Positions 1-7,858 are shown, counted from the stretch's first letter. The stretch is DNA of 64,000 nt from Streptomyces sp. VRA16 Mangrove soil (GCF_017377775.1 NZ_JAFVLN010000019.1:1-64000); one strand, 5' to 3'. Notes: generated by a model not told the origin, from the letters alone. Translations and numbers: made by a program.

Positions 1-170
1 CCGCACGGCCTTCCTGGTGAACTCCGGTATCTCGTCGCAGAGTTCAGGATCACGAGGAAGGCCACTTCATACCCTGCGATCACTCCAAAGAGTGACGATA
101 TGGCCGGGCCGGAGGTTAAGGAACAAGTTGAAAGCCTGTGTCCGAACCCCTTCGGGGGCGCATGCGAAGA

Positions 171-200
171 GCCCCGGCGCCTGACCCACGGCGCCGGGGC
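171..200. terminator. bidirectional terminator-like hairpin
   Basis: Perfect 11-bp arms (171-181 and 190-200, GCCCCGGCGCC) with an 8-base loop, followed by a pyrimidine-rich stretch. It would end any transcript entering from the left edge. Confidence 0.5.
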
Positions 201-469
201 TCTCCTTCTCCCGCTTGGTCGGGGGAAGCGGTATCGGGGGGACAAACCGCTTCCCCCGATGAGGACGATCACCCGTAAGCCCGCGCCGCATCAGGGGGGA
301 AGCGCGGCGCGGACCCCGCAGTCGGGGTCTCGTCCCTGCCCTTCGGATTCCTGCCAGACCCTCCGGGCTCACCACTAATCCTGCGCCACAGGAGCACCAT
401 CGGACGGCGGCAAAGGGCCTGGAACCGGGGGCCGTTGGTCCTTAAAGGTCAGGTGAGGGAGCGTCACGT

Positions 470-475
470 TAGACT
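470..475 (+). promoter_or_regulatory. putative -10 element for the 526-1010 genes
   Basis: TAGACT fits the TANNNT -10 pattern of housekeeping Streptomyces promoters and lies about 50 bases before the first start codon. I see no clear -35 box, so the call is tentative. Confidence 0.3.
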
Positions 476-525
476 CGCGCCCGGCAACAGGGGCAACAGG
501 GGCAACAACGGGGAGGCCGGGCGCG

Positions 526-696
526 ATGGATCCGAAGAAAATAGGGCTCTTCGTGGTGATCGTGTTCGTGCTCTACGTGATCATCACGGACCCTGCCAAG
601 GCCGCCGACTACGTCCAGATAGGGTTCGAAGGCGTATCGTCCGCCGCGCAGGCCATCGGGGACTTCATGACCTGGGTCGCCAACGGCGGCAAGTAG
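526..696 (+). CDS. small single-pass membrane protein (56 aa)
   Basis: A 56-residue protein with a hydrophobic N-terminal helix (about residues 6-21, GLFVVIVFVLYVII) after a short basic start, then an amphipathic tail ending WVANGGK. The ATG at 526 follows a GGGGAGG box (509-515) at about 10 bases. Codons show strong third-position GC. It lies 20 bases upstream of the Dabb gene and is probably co-transcribed with it. I do not recognise a family; the membrane segment could equally be an uncleaved signal anchor. Real gene likely, function unknown. Confidence 0.6.
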   Translation: MDPKKIGLFVVIVFVLYVIITDPAKAADYVQIGFEGVSSAAQAIGDFMTWVANGGK

Positions 697-716
697 CCCC
701 GAGGGAGAACTCAGCC

Positions 717-1010
717 GTGATCCGCCATCTGGTCCTGTTCAAGCTCAACGACGGCGTGAGCCGTGACGAGCCCCGCGTGGTCGAGGGCGTCGCGGCGTTC
801 CGCGCGCTCGGCGGCCAGATCCCGGAGCTGACGTTCTGGGAGTGCGACTGGAACATCACCGACCGCCCCATCGCGTACGACTTCGCGATCAACTCGGCGG
901 TCGAGGACACGGACGCCCTCAAGCGGTACCTGGAGCACCCGGCCCACCAGGCGGGCGTCGCCCTGTGGCGTGAGTTCGCCACGTGGGTGATCGCCGACTA
1001 CGCGTTCTGA
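717..1010 (+). CDS. Dabb family stress-responsive alpha/beta-barrel protein
   Basis: The 97-residue product begins MIRHLVLFKLNDGV, the typical start of the Dabb (dimeric alpha/beta barrel, ferredoxin-like) family, and keeps the later pattern of a WECDWNI strand and an ALKRYLEHPAHQ helix. Members form small homodimers; some are stress-induced or act as polyketide cyclases, but the substrate here cannot be deduced. The GTG at 717 is chosen because GAGGGAG (701-707) lies at the right distance and the family consensus starts at this methionine. A strong terminator follows at 1038-1067. Confidence 0.8.
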   Translation: MIRHLVLFKLNDGVSRDEPRVVEGVAAFRALGGQIPELTFWECDWNITDRPIAYDFAINSAVEDTDALKRYLEHPAHQAGVALWREFATWVIADYAF

Positions 1011-1037
1011 GCCCCCTGCGCGTCACACGATCGAGCG

Positions 1038-1067
1038 GCCCCTCACCGGAACGGTGAGGGGCTTTTT
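1038..1067 (+). terminator. rho-independent terminator after the Dabb gene
   Basis: Perfect 10-bp stem GCCCCTCACC/GGTGAGGGGC (1038-1047, 1053-1062) with a 5-base loop followed directly by TTTTT, an unusually canonical terminator for this GC-rich genome. Confidence 0.85.
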
Positions 1068-1205
1068 GACGTCTCCCACCCCCAACCGGTCCCCAACTGG
1101 CCCTTCAACACGTAGTTATGCGGTGCTTGCACACAGTGCACATGTCTTGTGATGCTATGACCGCTTTTGACCGATGAGTTGACGGAAACAGAGGTGGGGT
1201 TGACC

Positions 1206-2090
1206 GTGCCGGCCAGTACTGCGCCTCAAGAAGCACCGCCCGTAGAAGCACCGCCCGTAGAGGCACCGCCCGCCGCGGCGGCGCCCGCAGCGGCCGCGCC
1301 CACAGAGGCGCCGCCCGTGAAGAGCACGCGCGGCGCCGACACCCGGGCCCTCACCCAGGTGCTCTTCGCTCAGCTCAAGGACCTGCTGCCGGGCAGCCCC
1401 GAGCACTCACGGGTGCGCGGCGCCCTGATCGAGGCGAACCTGCCGCTGGTGCGGTACGCGGCGGCCCGCTTCCGCAGCCGCAACGAGCCGATGGAGGACG
1501 TCGTCCAGGTCGGCACCATCGGGCTGATCAACGCCATCGACCGGTTCGACCCGGACCGCGGTGTGCAGTTCCCGACCTTCGCGATGCCGACCGTGGTCGG
1601 CGAGATCAAGCGGTACTTCCGCGACAACGTGCGGACCGTGCACGTCCCGCGCCGCCTCCACGAGCTGTGGGTGCAGGTCAACAGCGCGACGGAGGACCTG
1701 ACCACGGCCTTCGGGCGGTCCCCGACGACCGCCGAGATCGCCGAGCGGCTGCGCATCGGCGAGGACGAGGTGCTCGCCTGCATCGAGGCCGGACGCTCGT
1801 ACCACGCGACCTCCCTGGAGGCCGCGCAGGAGGGCGACGGGATGCCCGGGCTGCTCGACCGGCTCGGCTACGAGGACCCGGAACTGGACGGCGTCGAACA
1901 CCGCGACCTCGTACGGCATCTGCTCGTGCAGCTGCCCGAGCGGGAGCAGCGGATCCTGCTCCTGCGGTACTACAACAACCTGACGCAGTCGCAGATCAGC
2001 GCCGAACTGGGTGTTTCACAGATGCATGTGTCAAGGCTCCTCGCCCGCAGCTTCGCCCGACTTCGATCCGCAAACAGGATCGATGCGTAG
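1206..2090 (+). CDS. sigF: RNA polymerase sigma factor, SigB/SigF/SigG group (SigF)
   Basis: A 294-residue group-3 sigma factor. After a Pro/Ala-rich N-terminal extension (residues 1-40, with repeated EAPPV units) come region 2 (from about 81, LVRYAAARFRSRNEP then DVVQVGTIGLI), region 3 (about 165-220) and region 4 with its helix-turn-helix (from about 260, QSQISAELGVSQMHVSRLL). It would direct core polymerase to SigB-type promoters; in S. coelicolor SigF acts late in spore maturation. The GTG at 1206 is preferred over the in-frame TTG at 1167 because GAGGTGGGG (1191-1199) lies just upstream. The neighbouring second sigma factor matches the sigF-sigN pair of S. coelicolor. No anti-sigma gene is adjacent. 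A TGCAC-ACA-GTGCA palindrome at 1128-1140 lies upstream. Confidence 0.88.
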   Translation: MPASTAPQEAPPVEAPPVEAPPAAAAPAAAAPTEAPPVKSTRGADTRALTQVLFAQLKDLLPGSPEHSRVRGALIEANLPLVRYAAARFRSRNEPMEDVVQVGTIGLINAIDRFDPDRGVQFPTFAMPTVVGEIKRYFRDNVRTVHVPRRLHELWVQVNSATEDLTTAFGRSPTTAEIAERLRIGEDEVLACIEAGRSYHATSLEAAQEGDGMPGLLDRLGYEDPELDGVEHRDLVRHLLVQLPEREQRILLLRYYNNLTQSQISAELGVSQMHVSRLLARSFARLRSANRIDA

Positions 2091-2184
2091 CTGAATCGGG
2101 TAGACCACTCTCGCCGGGATTTCTCGACAGAAACGCGGTCACCTTCGACCACACCCCCTGTTTCCTGCGCGGATTCGCCCCATC

Positions 2185-2196
2185 CATGTCGACATG
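2185..2196. promoter_or_regulatory. 12-bp palindrome upstream of sigN
   Basis: CATGTCGACATG is a perfect palindrome, and a second ACATGT core recurs at 2216-2221. Two related cores 24 bases apart in the sigF-sigN gap suggest a regulator site; the binding protein is unknown. Confidence 0.3.
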
Positions 2197-2240
2197 TCAC
2201 TACAGCGTGTTGCCGACATGTGACATTCTGCTGGAACCGC

Positions 2241-2266
2241 GTTTGGCGCAGCCTCACGTCCGGTAT
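2241..2266 (+). promoter_or_regulatory. candidate SigB/F-type promoter of sigN
   Basis: GTTT at 2241-2244, a 16-base spacer and CGGTAT at 2261-2266 resemble the GTTT / GGGTAT promoters read by SigB-group factors. It lies about 70 bases before the sigN start, which would allow sigN to be read by SigN itself or by the SigF product. S. coelicolor sigN is known to be partly autoregulated; the match here is by eye. Confidence 0.4.
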
Positions 2267-2336
2267 TCAGGTGGAGGCTGCGCTCCTACCTGACGGGAGC
2301 GCCCGCCGCGACCGTCCGCGACCTCAAGGGGGTGGC

Positions 2337-3263
2337 ATGTCCGCAGACCAGGGCAGCTCGAAGGTGCTCACGCTCTCGCCCGACACGCCTGTTCCTGTTC
2401 CGGCCCCGGCTCCCGCTCCGGCCTCGGAGACCCCCGGGACGTCGGCGTCAGCCGGTTCGACCGGTTCATCCGGCTCAGCTGGTTCCGCTGGTTCGTCTGG
2501 TTCCATCGACACCCGCACCCTGTCCCGCTCCCTGTTCCTGCGGCTCGCCTCGCTCGATGAGCACAGCCCCGAGCGCGCCTACGTCCGCGACACCCTGATC
2601 GAGCTCAACCTGCCGCTGGTGCGGTACGCGGCGGCCCGCTTCCGCAGCCGCAACGAGCCGATGGAGGACATCGTCCAGGTCGGCACCATCGGCCTGATCA
2701 AGGCGATCGACCGCTTCGACTGCGAGCGCGGGGTCGAGTTCCCGACGTTCGCGATGCCGACCGTGGTCGGCGAGATCAAGCGGTTCTTCCGCGACACCTC
2801 GTGGTCGGTGCGGGTGCCGCGCCGCCTCCAGGAGCTGCGTCTGGCCCTCACCAAGGCCAGCGACGAGCTCGCGCAGAAGCTGGACCGCTCGCCGACCGTG
2901 CCCGAGCTCGCCGCGGTGCTCGGCGTCTCGGAGGACGACGTCGTCGACGGCCTGGCGGTGGGCAACGCGTACACGGCGTCCTCACTGGACTCCCCGGCCC
3001 CCGAGGACGACGGCGGCGAGGGCTCGCTCGCGGACCGGCTCGGGTACGAGGACACGGCCCTGGAGGGCGTCGAGTACCGGGAGTCCCTCAAGCCGCTGCT
3101 CGCGAAGCTGCCGCCGCGCGAGCGCCGCATCATCATGCTCCGCTTCTTCGCGAACATGACGCAGTCGCAGATCGGCGAGGAGGTCGGCATCTCGCAGATG
3201 CACGTCTCGCGCCTGCTCACGCGCACGCTGGCCCAGCTGCGCGAGGGGCTGATCGCGGACTGA
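2337..3263 (+). CDS. sigN: RNA polymerase sigma factor, SigB/SigF/SigG group (SigN)
   Basis: A 308-residue group-3 sigma factor. A low-complexity N-terminus (residues 15-60, VPVPAPAPAPA and GSTGSSGSAGSAGSS runs) precedes region 2 (from about 94), region 3 and region 4 (from about 276, QSQIGEEVGISQMHVSRLL). The ATG at 2337 directly follows AAGGGGGTGG; longer upstream frames lack such a site. It is a paralogue of the preceding gene: 63 consecutive bases at 2607-2669 are identical to 1437-1499, and the rest of region 2 is nearly so. In S. coelicolor the second gene of this pair is sigN, involved in aerial growth and septation. Confidence 0.85.
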   Translation: MSADQGSSKVLTLSPDTPVPVPAPAPAPASETPGTSASAGSTGSSGSAGSAGSSGSIDTRTLSRSLFLRLASLDEHSPERAYVRDTLIELNLPLVRYAAARFRSRNEPMEDIVQVGTIGLIKAIDRFDCERGVEFPTFAMPTVVGEIKRFFRDTSWSVRVPRRLQELRLALTKASDELAQKLDRSPTVPELAAVLGVSEDDVVDGLAVGNAYTASSLDSPAPEDDGGEGSLADRLGYEDTALEGVEYRESLKPLLAKLPPRERRIIMLRFFANMTQSQIGEEVGISQMHVSRLLTRTLAQLREGLIAD

Positions 3264-3267
3264 CCGG

Positions 3268-3289
3268 AGCCCCGCGCCGCTGCGGGGCT
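3268..3289 (+). terminator. weak terminator hairpin after sigN
   Basis: AGCCCCGC (3268-3275) pairs with GCGGGGCT (3282-3289) around a 6-base loop; there is no T run. Confidence 0.4.
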
Positions 3290-3302
3290 TCCCCGGGGTT
3301 CC

Positions 3303-3324
3303 TATTTGACGGACCGTCAGACAC
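3303..3324 (+). promoter_or_regulatory. TGACGG-A-CCGTCA operator, shared with the igr-like operon
   Basis: The core TGACGGACCGTCA (3307-3319) is a perfect palindrome ending 15 bases before the next start codon. The 22-base window 3303-3324 matches the reverse complement of 35568-35589 at 19 of 22 positions. The form is typical of TetR-family operators; no cognate regulator is adjacent. Confidence 0.5.
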
Positions 3325-3333
3325 ACTGGCGCG

Positions 3334-4143
3334 ATGCTGCGGACCTGGATACGAGGACGTAGAGGCATCGCCGCCGGGGTCGCCTCGGCCGCCGTCGTGG
3401 GACTCGGCGGGGCCGCGGCCGTCGCCTTCGGCGGAGACGGCGGGCCCTCGAAGTACGTCGCCGTGGGCGCCGCGGGAACGTCCAGCGCACCCGGCGACAG
3501 CGTCGCCCCCACCGGAAAGGTGGAGTACGTGCCCCTGGACTCGGACGCGGCGGGACCGTCCGGGTCGGCGTCGGGCACGGGCAGGGGCGACGGCAAGGGC
3601 AAGAGCGCGCGCTCGGGTGCGGGCGCGGCGGACGGGAAGGGCGCGGGCGCCGAGGGCGACGGCTCTTCCGGGTCCGGGTCCGGCTCCGGTCCTGATTCCG
3701 GCTCCGGCGCTGATTCCGGTTCCGGTGAGGGCGCCGGCAGCGGGAGCGGCGGTACGGGCGTCGACTCGCCCGGTACGCCCAGCGGTTCGGTCTCCCACGC
3801 ACAGCCCGGCAGCGGGGGTTCGGCCTCGCCCGCGGGACCCGCCGCCCTCAAGGTGAGCGAGCCCGTGCTCAAGGACGCCGACGAGCGCTGGTGTCAGGAC
3901 GTGACCCTGACGCTGCGCAACTCCGGTGGCAGCGCGGTGCGTTCGGGCACGGTCACCTTCGAGACGCACATCATCGGCGCGCTCGGGGTCGACTGGGCGA
4001 CGGTCGAGTCCACCGAGGAACTCCCCGTGCCCATCGGCGCCGGGGAGAAGAAGGAGAAGACGTGGAAGGTGTGCGTCGACTCCTGGCGCGTACCTCTCGG
4101 GATGCACGTGGAGACGCGGGACGTCTCCGTGCGGTGGAAGTGA
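3334..4143 (+). CDS. secreted Ser/Gly-rich protein
   Basis: A 269-residue exported protein. RTWIRGRRG is followed by a hydrophobic segment (about 10-32, AAGVASAAVVGLGGAAAVAF), then a long disordered region rich in Gly, Ser, Asp and Lys (about 70-165, including GSGSGSGPDSGSGADSGSG), then a compact C-terminal domain (about 175-269) with two Cys (WCQDV and KVCVD) and beta-strand-like sequence. The tail looks like an extracellular beta-sandwich on a flexible stalk; I do not recognise a named family. The ATG at 3334 lacks a ribosome site and may be leaderless. The palindromic operator at 3303-3324 sits over the expected promoter. It converges on the next small gene. Confidence 0.65.
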   Translation: MLRTWIRGRRGIAAGVASAAVVGLGGAAAVAFGGDGGPSKYVAVGAAGTSSAPGDSVAPTGKVEYVPLDSDAAGPSGSASGTGRGDGKGKSARSGAGAADGKGAGAEGDGSSGSGSGSGPDSGSGADSGSGEGAGSGSGGTGVDSPGTPSGSVSHAQPGSGGSASPAGPAALKVSEPVLKDADERWCQDVTLTLRNSGGSAVRSGTVTFETHIIGALGVDWATVESTEELPVPIGAGEKKEKTWKVCVDSWRVPLGMHVETRDVSVRWK

Positions 4144-4225
4144 GGCGGCACTCCGTCACCGGCCGCCCGACTTCCCTCCCGGCCTGGGCCGGCCTCGACC
4201 GGCGCCCATCGGCCGCGGCCGTGCG

Positions 4226-4438
4226 CTACTTGAGCGCCAGCCAGGCCACCGCCGCGATCACGACGACCGCGACCACGATGCCGACGATCAGTCCCGCACC
4301 GGGGCCGGACTTCGCCGGAGCCGCCTGCGCACGCGGAGTAGGAGTACCGCCCTCGTCGACGAAGGCGCGGAACATCTGGGTGCTGCCCGCGGGGTCGTAG
4401 TTGCCTTCGGGGCCCGGGCCCTGGGGGTTGTGTGCCAT
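4226..4438 (-). CDS. small tail-anchored membrane protein (70 aa)
   Basis: A 70-residue protein: a hydrophilic Pro/Gly-rich N-terminus (MAHNPQGPGPEGNYDPAGST), a short helix FRAFVDEG and a C-terminal membrane segment (about 47-69, GLIVGIVVAVVVIAAVAWLAL). The start at 4438 follows AGGGTCCTTCCCC in sense direction, giving a poor ribosome site. Similar tiny membrane proteins are common and unassigned in streptomycetes. It is convergent with the secreted protein and divergent from the MarR gene. Confidence 0.6.
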   Translation of the reverse strand: MAHNPQGPGPEGNYDPAGSTQMFRAFVDEGGTPTPRAQAAPAKSGPGAGLIVGIVVAVVVIAAVAWLALK

Positions 4439-4564
4439 GGGGAAGGACCCTAGCGAATCGGCGCCACAGGCGCCACAGGTCGCTCACAGCCCACTTGAGC
4501 TGCGGCTTTACACCTTACGACCCGGACGTTTGCCTAGTTTTTAGGGTCGAAGGCCCCTTTTCGT

Positions 4565-4607
4565 TTGCCTGCGGCAACCAACTGCTTCTATGGTTGCTCT
4601 AAGCAAC
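4565..4607. promoter_or_regulatory. paired palindromic operators upstream of the MarR gene
   Basis: Two inverted repeats share the same half-site: TTGCC-TGC-GGCAA at 4565-4577 and GTTGC-TCTAA-GCAAC at 4593-4607. Both lie 27-70 bases upstream of the MarR start, where autoregulating MarR proteins normally bind, with the exporter as co-regulated target. Confidence 0.55.
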
Positions 4608-4633
4608 AAATAAGGTTTGGGTCAGGAGGTGCC

Positions 4634-5083
4634 GTGGCCGCACAGCGTCACTACGACGAACTGGCGCGACAGCTCAGCGCCGTCGGCGCCGTCAAGCGGG
4701 ACATGGCACGGATCCTGCCGCACGACTGTCCGGCCGGTTCGGCCGCTGTGCTCACGCTGCTCGCCCGGTACGGCGAGATGCGGATGAGCCGGCTGGCGGA
4801 GCTGCTCGCCGTCGACATGTCCGTGACGAGCAGGCACGTCGCCCATGTCGCCGACCGGGGCTGGATCGAACGCCACCCCGACCCCGCCGACCGACGCTCC
4901 CGCATCCTGCGCCTCACCGACGAGGGCAGGGCGCAGATCGCCGAACTCAACGTGCGCACCACGCAGTTGCTCGCCGACCGGCTTGCCGGCTGGAGCGATG
5001 ACGAGGTCAGCCAGTTGATCACGCTCATGACCAGGCTGCGCGAGAGCTTCGGCGACTGCCGGACCACCCGTACGCCCGCGTAA
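4634..5083 (+). CDS. MarR family transcriptional regulator
   Basis: A 149-residue winged-helix repressor-type protein. The HTH (about 52-75, RLAELLAVDMSVTSRHVAHVADRG) and wing (about 80-96, HPDPADRRSRILRLTDEG) are the standard MarR pattern, with dimerisation helices at both ends. GTG 4634 is chosen because CAGGAGGT sits just before it. The exporter begins 20 bases downstream, so the two form one operon and the regulator probably represses it in the absence of a toxic ligand. Two matched palindromes upstream are likely autoregulatory sites. The ligand is unknown. Confidence 0.85.
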   Translation: MAAQRHYDELARQLSAVGAVKRDMARILPHDCPAGSAAVLTLLARYGEMRMSRLAELLAVDMSVTSRHVAHVADRGWIERHPDPADRRSRILRLTDEGRAQIAELNVRTTQLLADRLAGWSDDEVSQLITLMTRLRESFGDCRTTRTPA

Positions 5084-5103
5084 GACGTAAGAGAAGGAAT
5101 CCC

Positions 5104-7644
5104 ATGGCAACATCCACACCGGCTGGTGTGCGGGGCAGCCATGCCAAGCACGGGAGCGCCGCTCCCGACTCCGGCGCTCCCATGACGCACCGGCAGATCA
5201 TGGAGGCGTTGTCCGGGCTGCTGCTCGGCATGTTCGCCGCCATCATCTCGTCGACGATCGTCTCCAACGCCCTGCCGAAGATCATCGGCGACCTGGGCGG
5301 CGGCCAGTCCGCCTACACCTGGGTCGTCACGGCCTCGCTGCTCGCGATGACGGCGACCACGCCCCTGTGGGGCAAGATGGCCGACCTCTTCAGCAAGAAG
5401 GCCCTGGTCCAGATAGCCCTGATCGTCTACGTGGTGGGCTCCGTCGTCGCCGGTTTCTCACAGAACCCGGCGATGCTGATCTCGGCCCGTGCCATCCAGG
5501 GCATCGGCGCCGGTGGTCTCTCGGCCCTGGCGCAGATCATCATGGCCGCGATGATCTCCCCGCGTGAGCGCGGACGTTACTCCGGCTACCTGGGCGCGAC
5601 GTTCGCCGTCGCCACCGTCGGCGGCCCGCTGCTGGGCGGTGTCATCACCGACACCGAGTGGCTCGGCTGGCGCTACTGCCTCTTCGTCGGTGTGCCCTTC
5701 GCGCTCATCGCGCTGATCGTGCTCCAGAAGACGCTGCACCTGCCCGTGGTCAAGCGGAAGGTGAAGGTCGACTGGGCCGGCGCCTTCTTCATCACGGCGG
5801 CCGTCTGCCTGCTGCTCGTCTGGGTCACCTTCGCCGACGACAAGTACGACTGGATGTCGTGGCAGACCGGCACGGTGGTCGGCGGCGCGATCGTGCTCGC
5901 GCTGATCTTCCTGCTCGTCGAGTCCAAGGCGAGCGAGCCGATCATCCCGCTGCGCCTGTTCAAGAACCGCACCATCACCCTCGCCTCCATCGCCTCGCTG
6001 TTCGTCGGTGTCGCGATGTTCGCGGGCACCGTCTACTTCTCGCAGTACTTCCAGCTGGCGCGGGACAAGACGCCGACGATGTCGGGTGTCATGACGATCC
6101 CGATGATCGCCGGTCTGTTCGTCTCCTCCACGGTCTCCGGCCAGGTCATCACCCGGACCGGCAAGTGGAAGGCCTGGCTGGTCGCGGGCGGTGTCTTCCT
6201 GACCGCGGGCCTGGGCCTGCTCGGCACCATGCGCTACGACACCCCCTACTGGCGTCTGGCGATCTTCATGGCGCTGATGGGTCTCGGCGTCGGCATGATG
6301 ATGCAGAACCTCGTGCTGTCCACGCAGAACCAGGTCGCGCCGAAGGATCTCGGTTCGGCCTCCTCCGTGGTGACCTTCTTCCGGTCCCTCGGTGGCGCGG
6401 TCGGCGTCTCGGCGCTCGGCTCGGTCATGACGACCCGTATCGCGCACTACGCCAAGGACTCCATCGGCCAGCTCGACCCGCAGTCGCAGGCCGCGGCCGC
6501 GAAGGCCGCCGGCGGCAGCTCGCTGCCCGTCATGGACGCGCTGCCCGCCCCGGTCCGCACCTGGCTGGAGGCCGCCTACGGCCACGGCATCGGTGACATC
6601 TTCCTGTACGTCGCGCCGATCGCGTTCCTCGCGCTGATCGTCACGCTCTTCATCAAGGAGGTTCCGCTGCGTACGTCCGGAGCCCTGGAGCAGGCCAAGG
6701 AGGCCGCCGGCGCCCCCGCCGAGGCCGCCGCGCCCGTCGTGCCGGCCACGCCGGCCGCCGAGCAGAAGGTGCCGAGCCTGGTCGGCGCGAGTGAGCCCGC
6801 CGCTTCGACCGACACCCGGACCCAGCCGCTCGCGGCCGTCGCCTCGGTCACCGGGTCGGACATCCCCGCGCAGACCACCGGTGGCGGCATCCCGGTCCGC
6901 GGTTTCGTCCGCGGCGCCGAGTCGGCCCCGGTGGCGCGCGCCGCGGTCACGCTGATCTCCCTCGGGGGACGGCAGCTGGGCCGCGCGGTGGCCCAGGGCG
7001 ACGGCTCGTACGCCGTCGACGCCCCCGGCGCCGGTTCGTACGTGCTGATCGCCTCGGCCGACGGCTACCAGCCGCAGGCCTCCACGGTCGTCGTCGGTGA
7101 GGAACCGGTCTCGTACGACATCCTGCTCAGCGGCACCAGCGGTCTGAGCGGTGTCGTGAAGGCCGCGGAGACCAAGGCCCCGGTCATCGGCGCCATGGTC
7201 ATCGTCACCGACGTCCGCGGCGACGTGCTGGCCACCGGACTCTCCGGCCAGGAGGGCGAGTTCACCTTCGCCGACCTGGTGCCGGGCCCGGTGACCGTGG
7301 CCGTGAACGCGGCCGGGCACCGTCCGCTGGCGCTGCCCGTCGAGGTCGGCGGCACGGGCGTCACCCGGGTCGAGGTCGAGCTCAACTCGGGCTCCCAGGT
7401 GCAGGGCACGATCCGCGCCGCGGGCCGTCCGCTGAACGACGCGCGGGTCACGCTCGTCGACGCGGCGGGCAACGTGGTCGCCACCGCCACCACCGGTGAG
7501 GACGGCGCGTACGCCTTCACCGACCTGGACGGCGGCGAGTACACGGTGATCGCGACCGGCTACCCGCCGGTGGCCACGGGCCTCGCCGTCAACGGCAGTG
7601 GCGTCGAGGGCCACGACATCGAACTCGCCCACCCCGGCGAGTAA
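5104..7644 (+). CDS. DHA2-family MFS exporter with C-terminal carboxypeptidase-regulatory-like repeats
   Basis: An 846-residue protein. Residues about 30-520 form a 14-helix DHA2/EmrB-type drug:H+ antiporter: motif A-like GKMADLFSKKALVQ, RAIQGIGAGGL, and the motif C-like GPLLGG. After a charged Ala/Glu linker (about 520-595) come three repeats of a beta-sandwich carboxypeptidase-regulatory/Cna-B type domain (about 598-680, 680-765, 765-846), each with a G-x-V-x-G / DGSYAV or EGEFTF / ADGYQP-like pattern. Ordinary family members end soon after helix 14 (about 480-540 aa), so the C-terminal third is an addition. The topology of the tail cannot be fixed by eye. ATG 5104 follows AGAAGGA. It is operonic with the MarR gene. 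Confidence 0.87.
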   Translation: MATSTPAGVRGSHAKHGSAAPDSGAPMTHRQIMEALSGLLLGMFAAIISSTIVSNALPKIIGDLGGGQSAYTWVVTASLLAMTATTPLWGKMADLFSKKALVQIALIVYVVGSVVAGFSQNPAMLISARAIQGIGAGGLSALAQIIMAAMISPRERGRYSGYLGATFAVATVGGPLLGGVITDTEWLGWRYCLFVGVPFALIALIVLQKTLHLPVVKRKVKVDWAGAFFITAAVCLLLVWVTFADDKYDWMSWQTGTVVGGAIVLALIFLLVESKASEPIIPLRLFKNRTITLASIASLFVGVAMFAGTVYFSQYFQLARDKTPTMSGVMTIPMIAGLFVSSTVSGQVITRTGKWKAWLVAGGVFLTAGLGLLGTMRYDTPYWRLAIFMALMGLGVGMMMQNLVLSTQNQVAPKDLGSASSVVTFFRSLGGAVGVSALGSVMTTRIAHYAKDSIGQLDPQSQAAAAKAAGGSSLPVMDALPAPVRTWLEAAYGHGIGDIFLYVAPIAFLALIVTLFIKEVPLRTSGALEQAKEAAGAPAEAAAPVVPATPAAEQKVPSLVGASEPAASTDTRTQPLAAVASVTGSDIPAQTTGGGIPVRGFVRGAESAPVARAAVTLISLGGRQLGRAVAQGDGSYAVDAPGAGSYVLIASADGYQPQASTVVVGEEPVSYDILLSGTSGLSGVVKAAETKAPVIGAMVIVTDVRGDVLATGLSGQEGEFTFADLVPGPVTVAVNAAGHRPLALPVEVGGTGVTRVEVELNSGSQVQGTIRAAGRPLNDARVTLVDAAGNVVATATTGEDGAYAFTDLDGGEYTVIATGYPPVATGLAVNGSGVEGHDIELAHPGE

Positions 7645-7661
7645 CCGACCCCGGGCGACAA

Positions 7662-7708
7662 GGACGGTGCGGCTCGCGCTTCGAGCGGAGACGTGAACCG
7701 CACCGTCC
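7662..7708. terminator. inverted repeat after the exporter
   Basis: Perfect 11-bp arms GGACGGTGCGG (7662-7672) and CCGCACCGTCC (7698-7708) with a 25-base loop, just after the stop codon. Confidence 0.5.
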
Positions 7709-7723
7709 GCCCGGCTGTGGGAA

Positions 7724-7795
7724 AAGGGCCCCGGACCCGGTGGCGTCGTCAACGGCAGGGGACGGCCGAGACGCCGCACGGGCCGGGGCCCCTTC
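7724..7795. terminator. second, long nested hairpin after the exporter
   Basis: AAGGGCCCCGGACCC near 7724 pairs imperfectly with GGGCCGGGGCCCCTT ending at 7794, enclosing GGCGTC/GACGCC. Together with 7662-7708 it makes a double terminator. Confidence 0.45.
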
Positions 7796-7796
7796 G

Positions 7797-7824
7797 CGTA
7801 GGGGATGTACACAACTCCCCTACG
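7797..7824. promoter_or_regulatory. 9-bp inverted repeat upstream of the YceI gene
   Basis: CGTAGGGGA (7797-7805) and TCCCCTACG (7816-7824) are perfect arms around a 10-base spacer, ending 34 bases before the next start codon. An operator is more likely than a terminator because no T run follows and another double terminator already precedes it. Confidence 0.4.
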
Positions 7825-7858
7825 TGCGTGAGAACTTGAGCTAGGAGATGTGGAGACC

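Larger units (their letters stand above)
1..525. other. hairpin-rich gene-free region
   Basis: I find no convincing gene here. It holds many inverted repeats: a long hairpin at 7-63 (arms 7-20 and 50-63 match at 13 of 14 positions, with a further 4-bp inner stem), TCACTC/GAGTGA at 80-95, a CCCC-TTCG-GGGG tetraloop hairpin at 147-158, a terminator-like stem at 171-200, a 13-bp perfect repeat at 220-232/246-258, and GACCCCG/CGGGGTC at 312-329. Positions 482-510 hold a short tandem run of the unit ggggcaaca. A 57-base open frame starting TTG at 128 follows an AAGGA and ends inside the 171-200 stem, but nothing else supports it. Confidence 0.5.

Noticed and set aside
100..378. Open frames on both strands in the left-edge region
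   Set aside because: They cross several hairpins and a terminator, lack ribosome sites or domains, and have poor codon bias.
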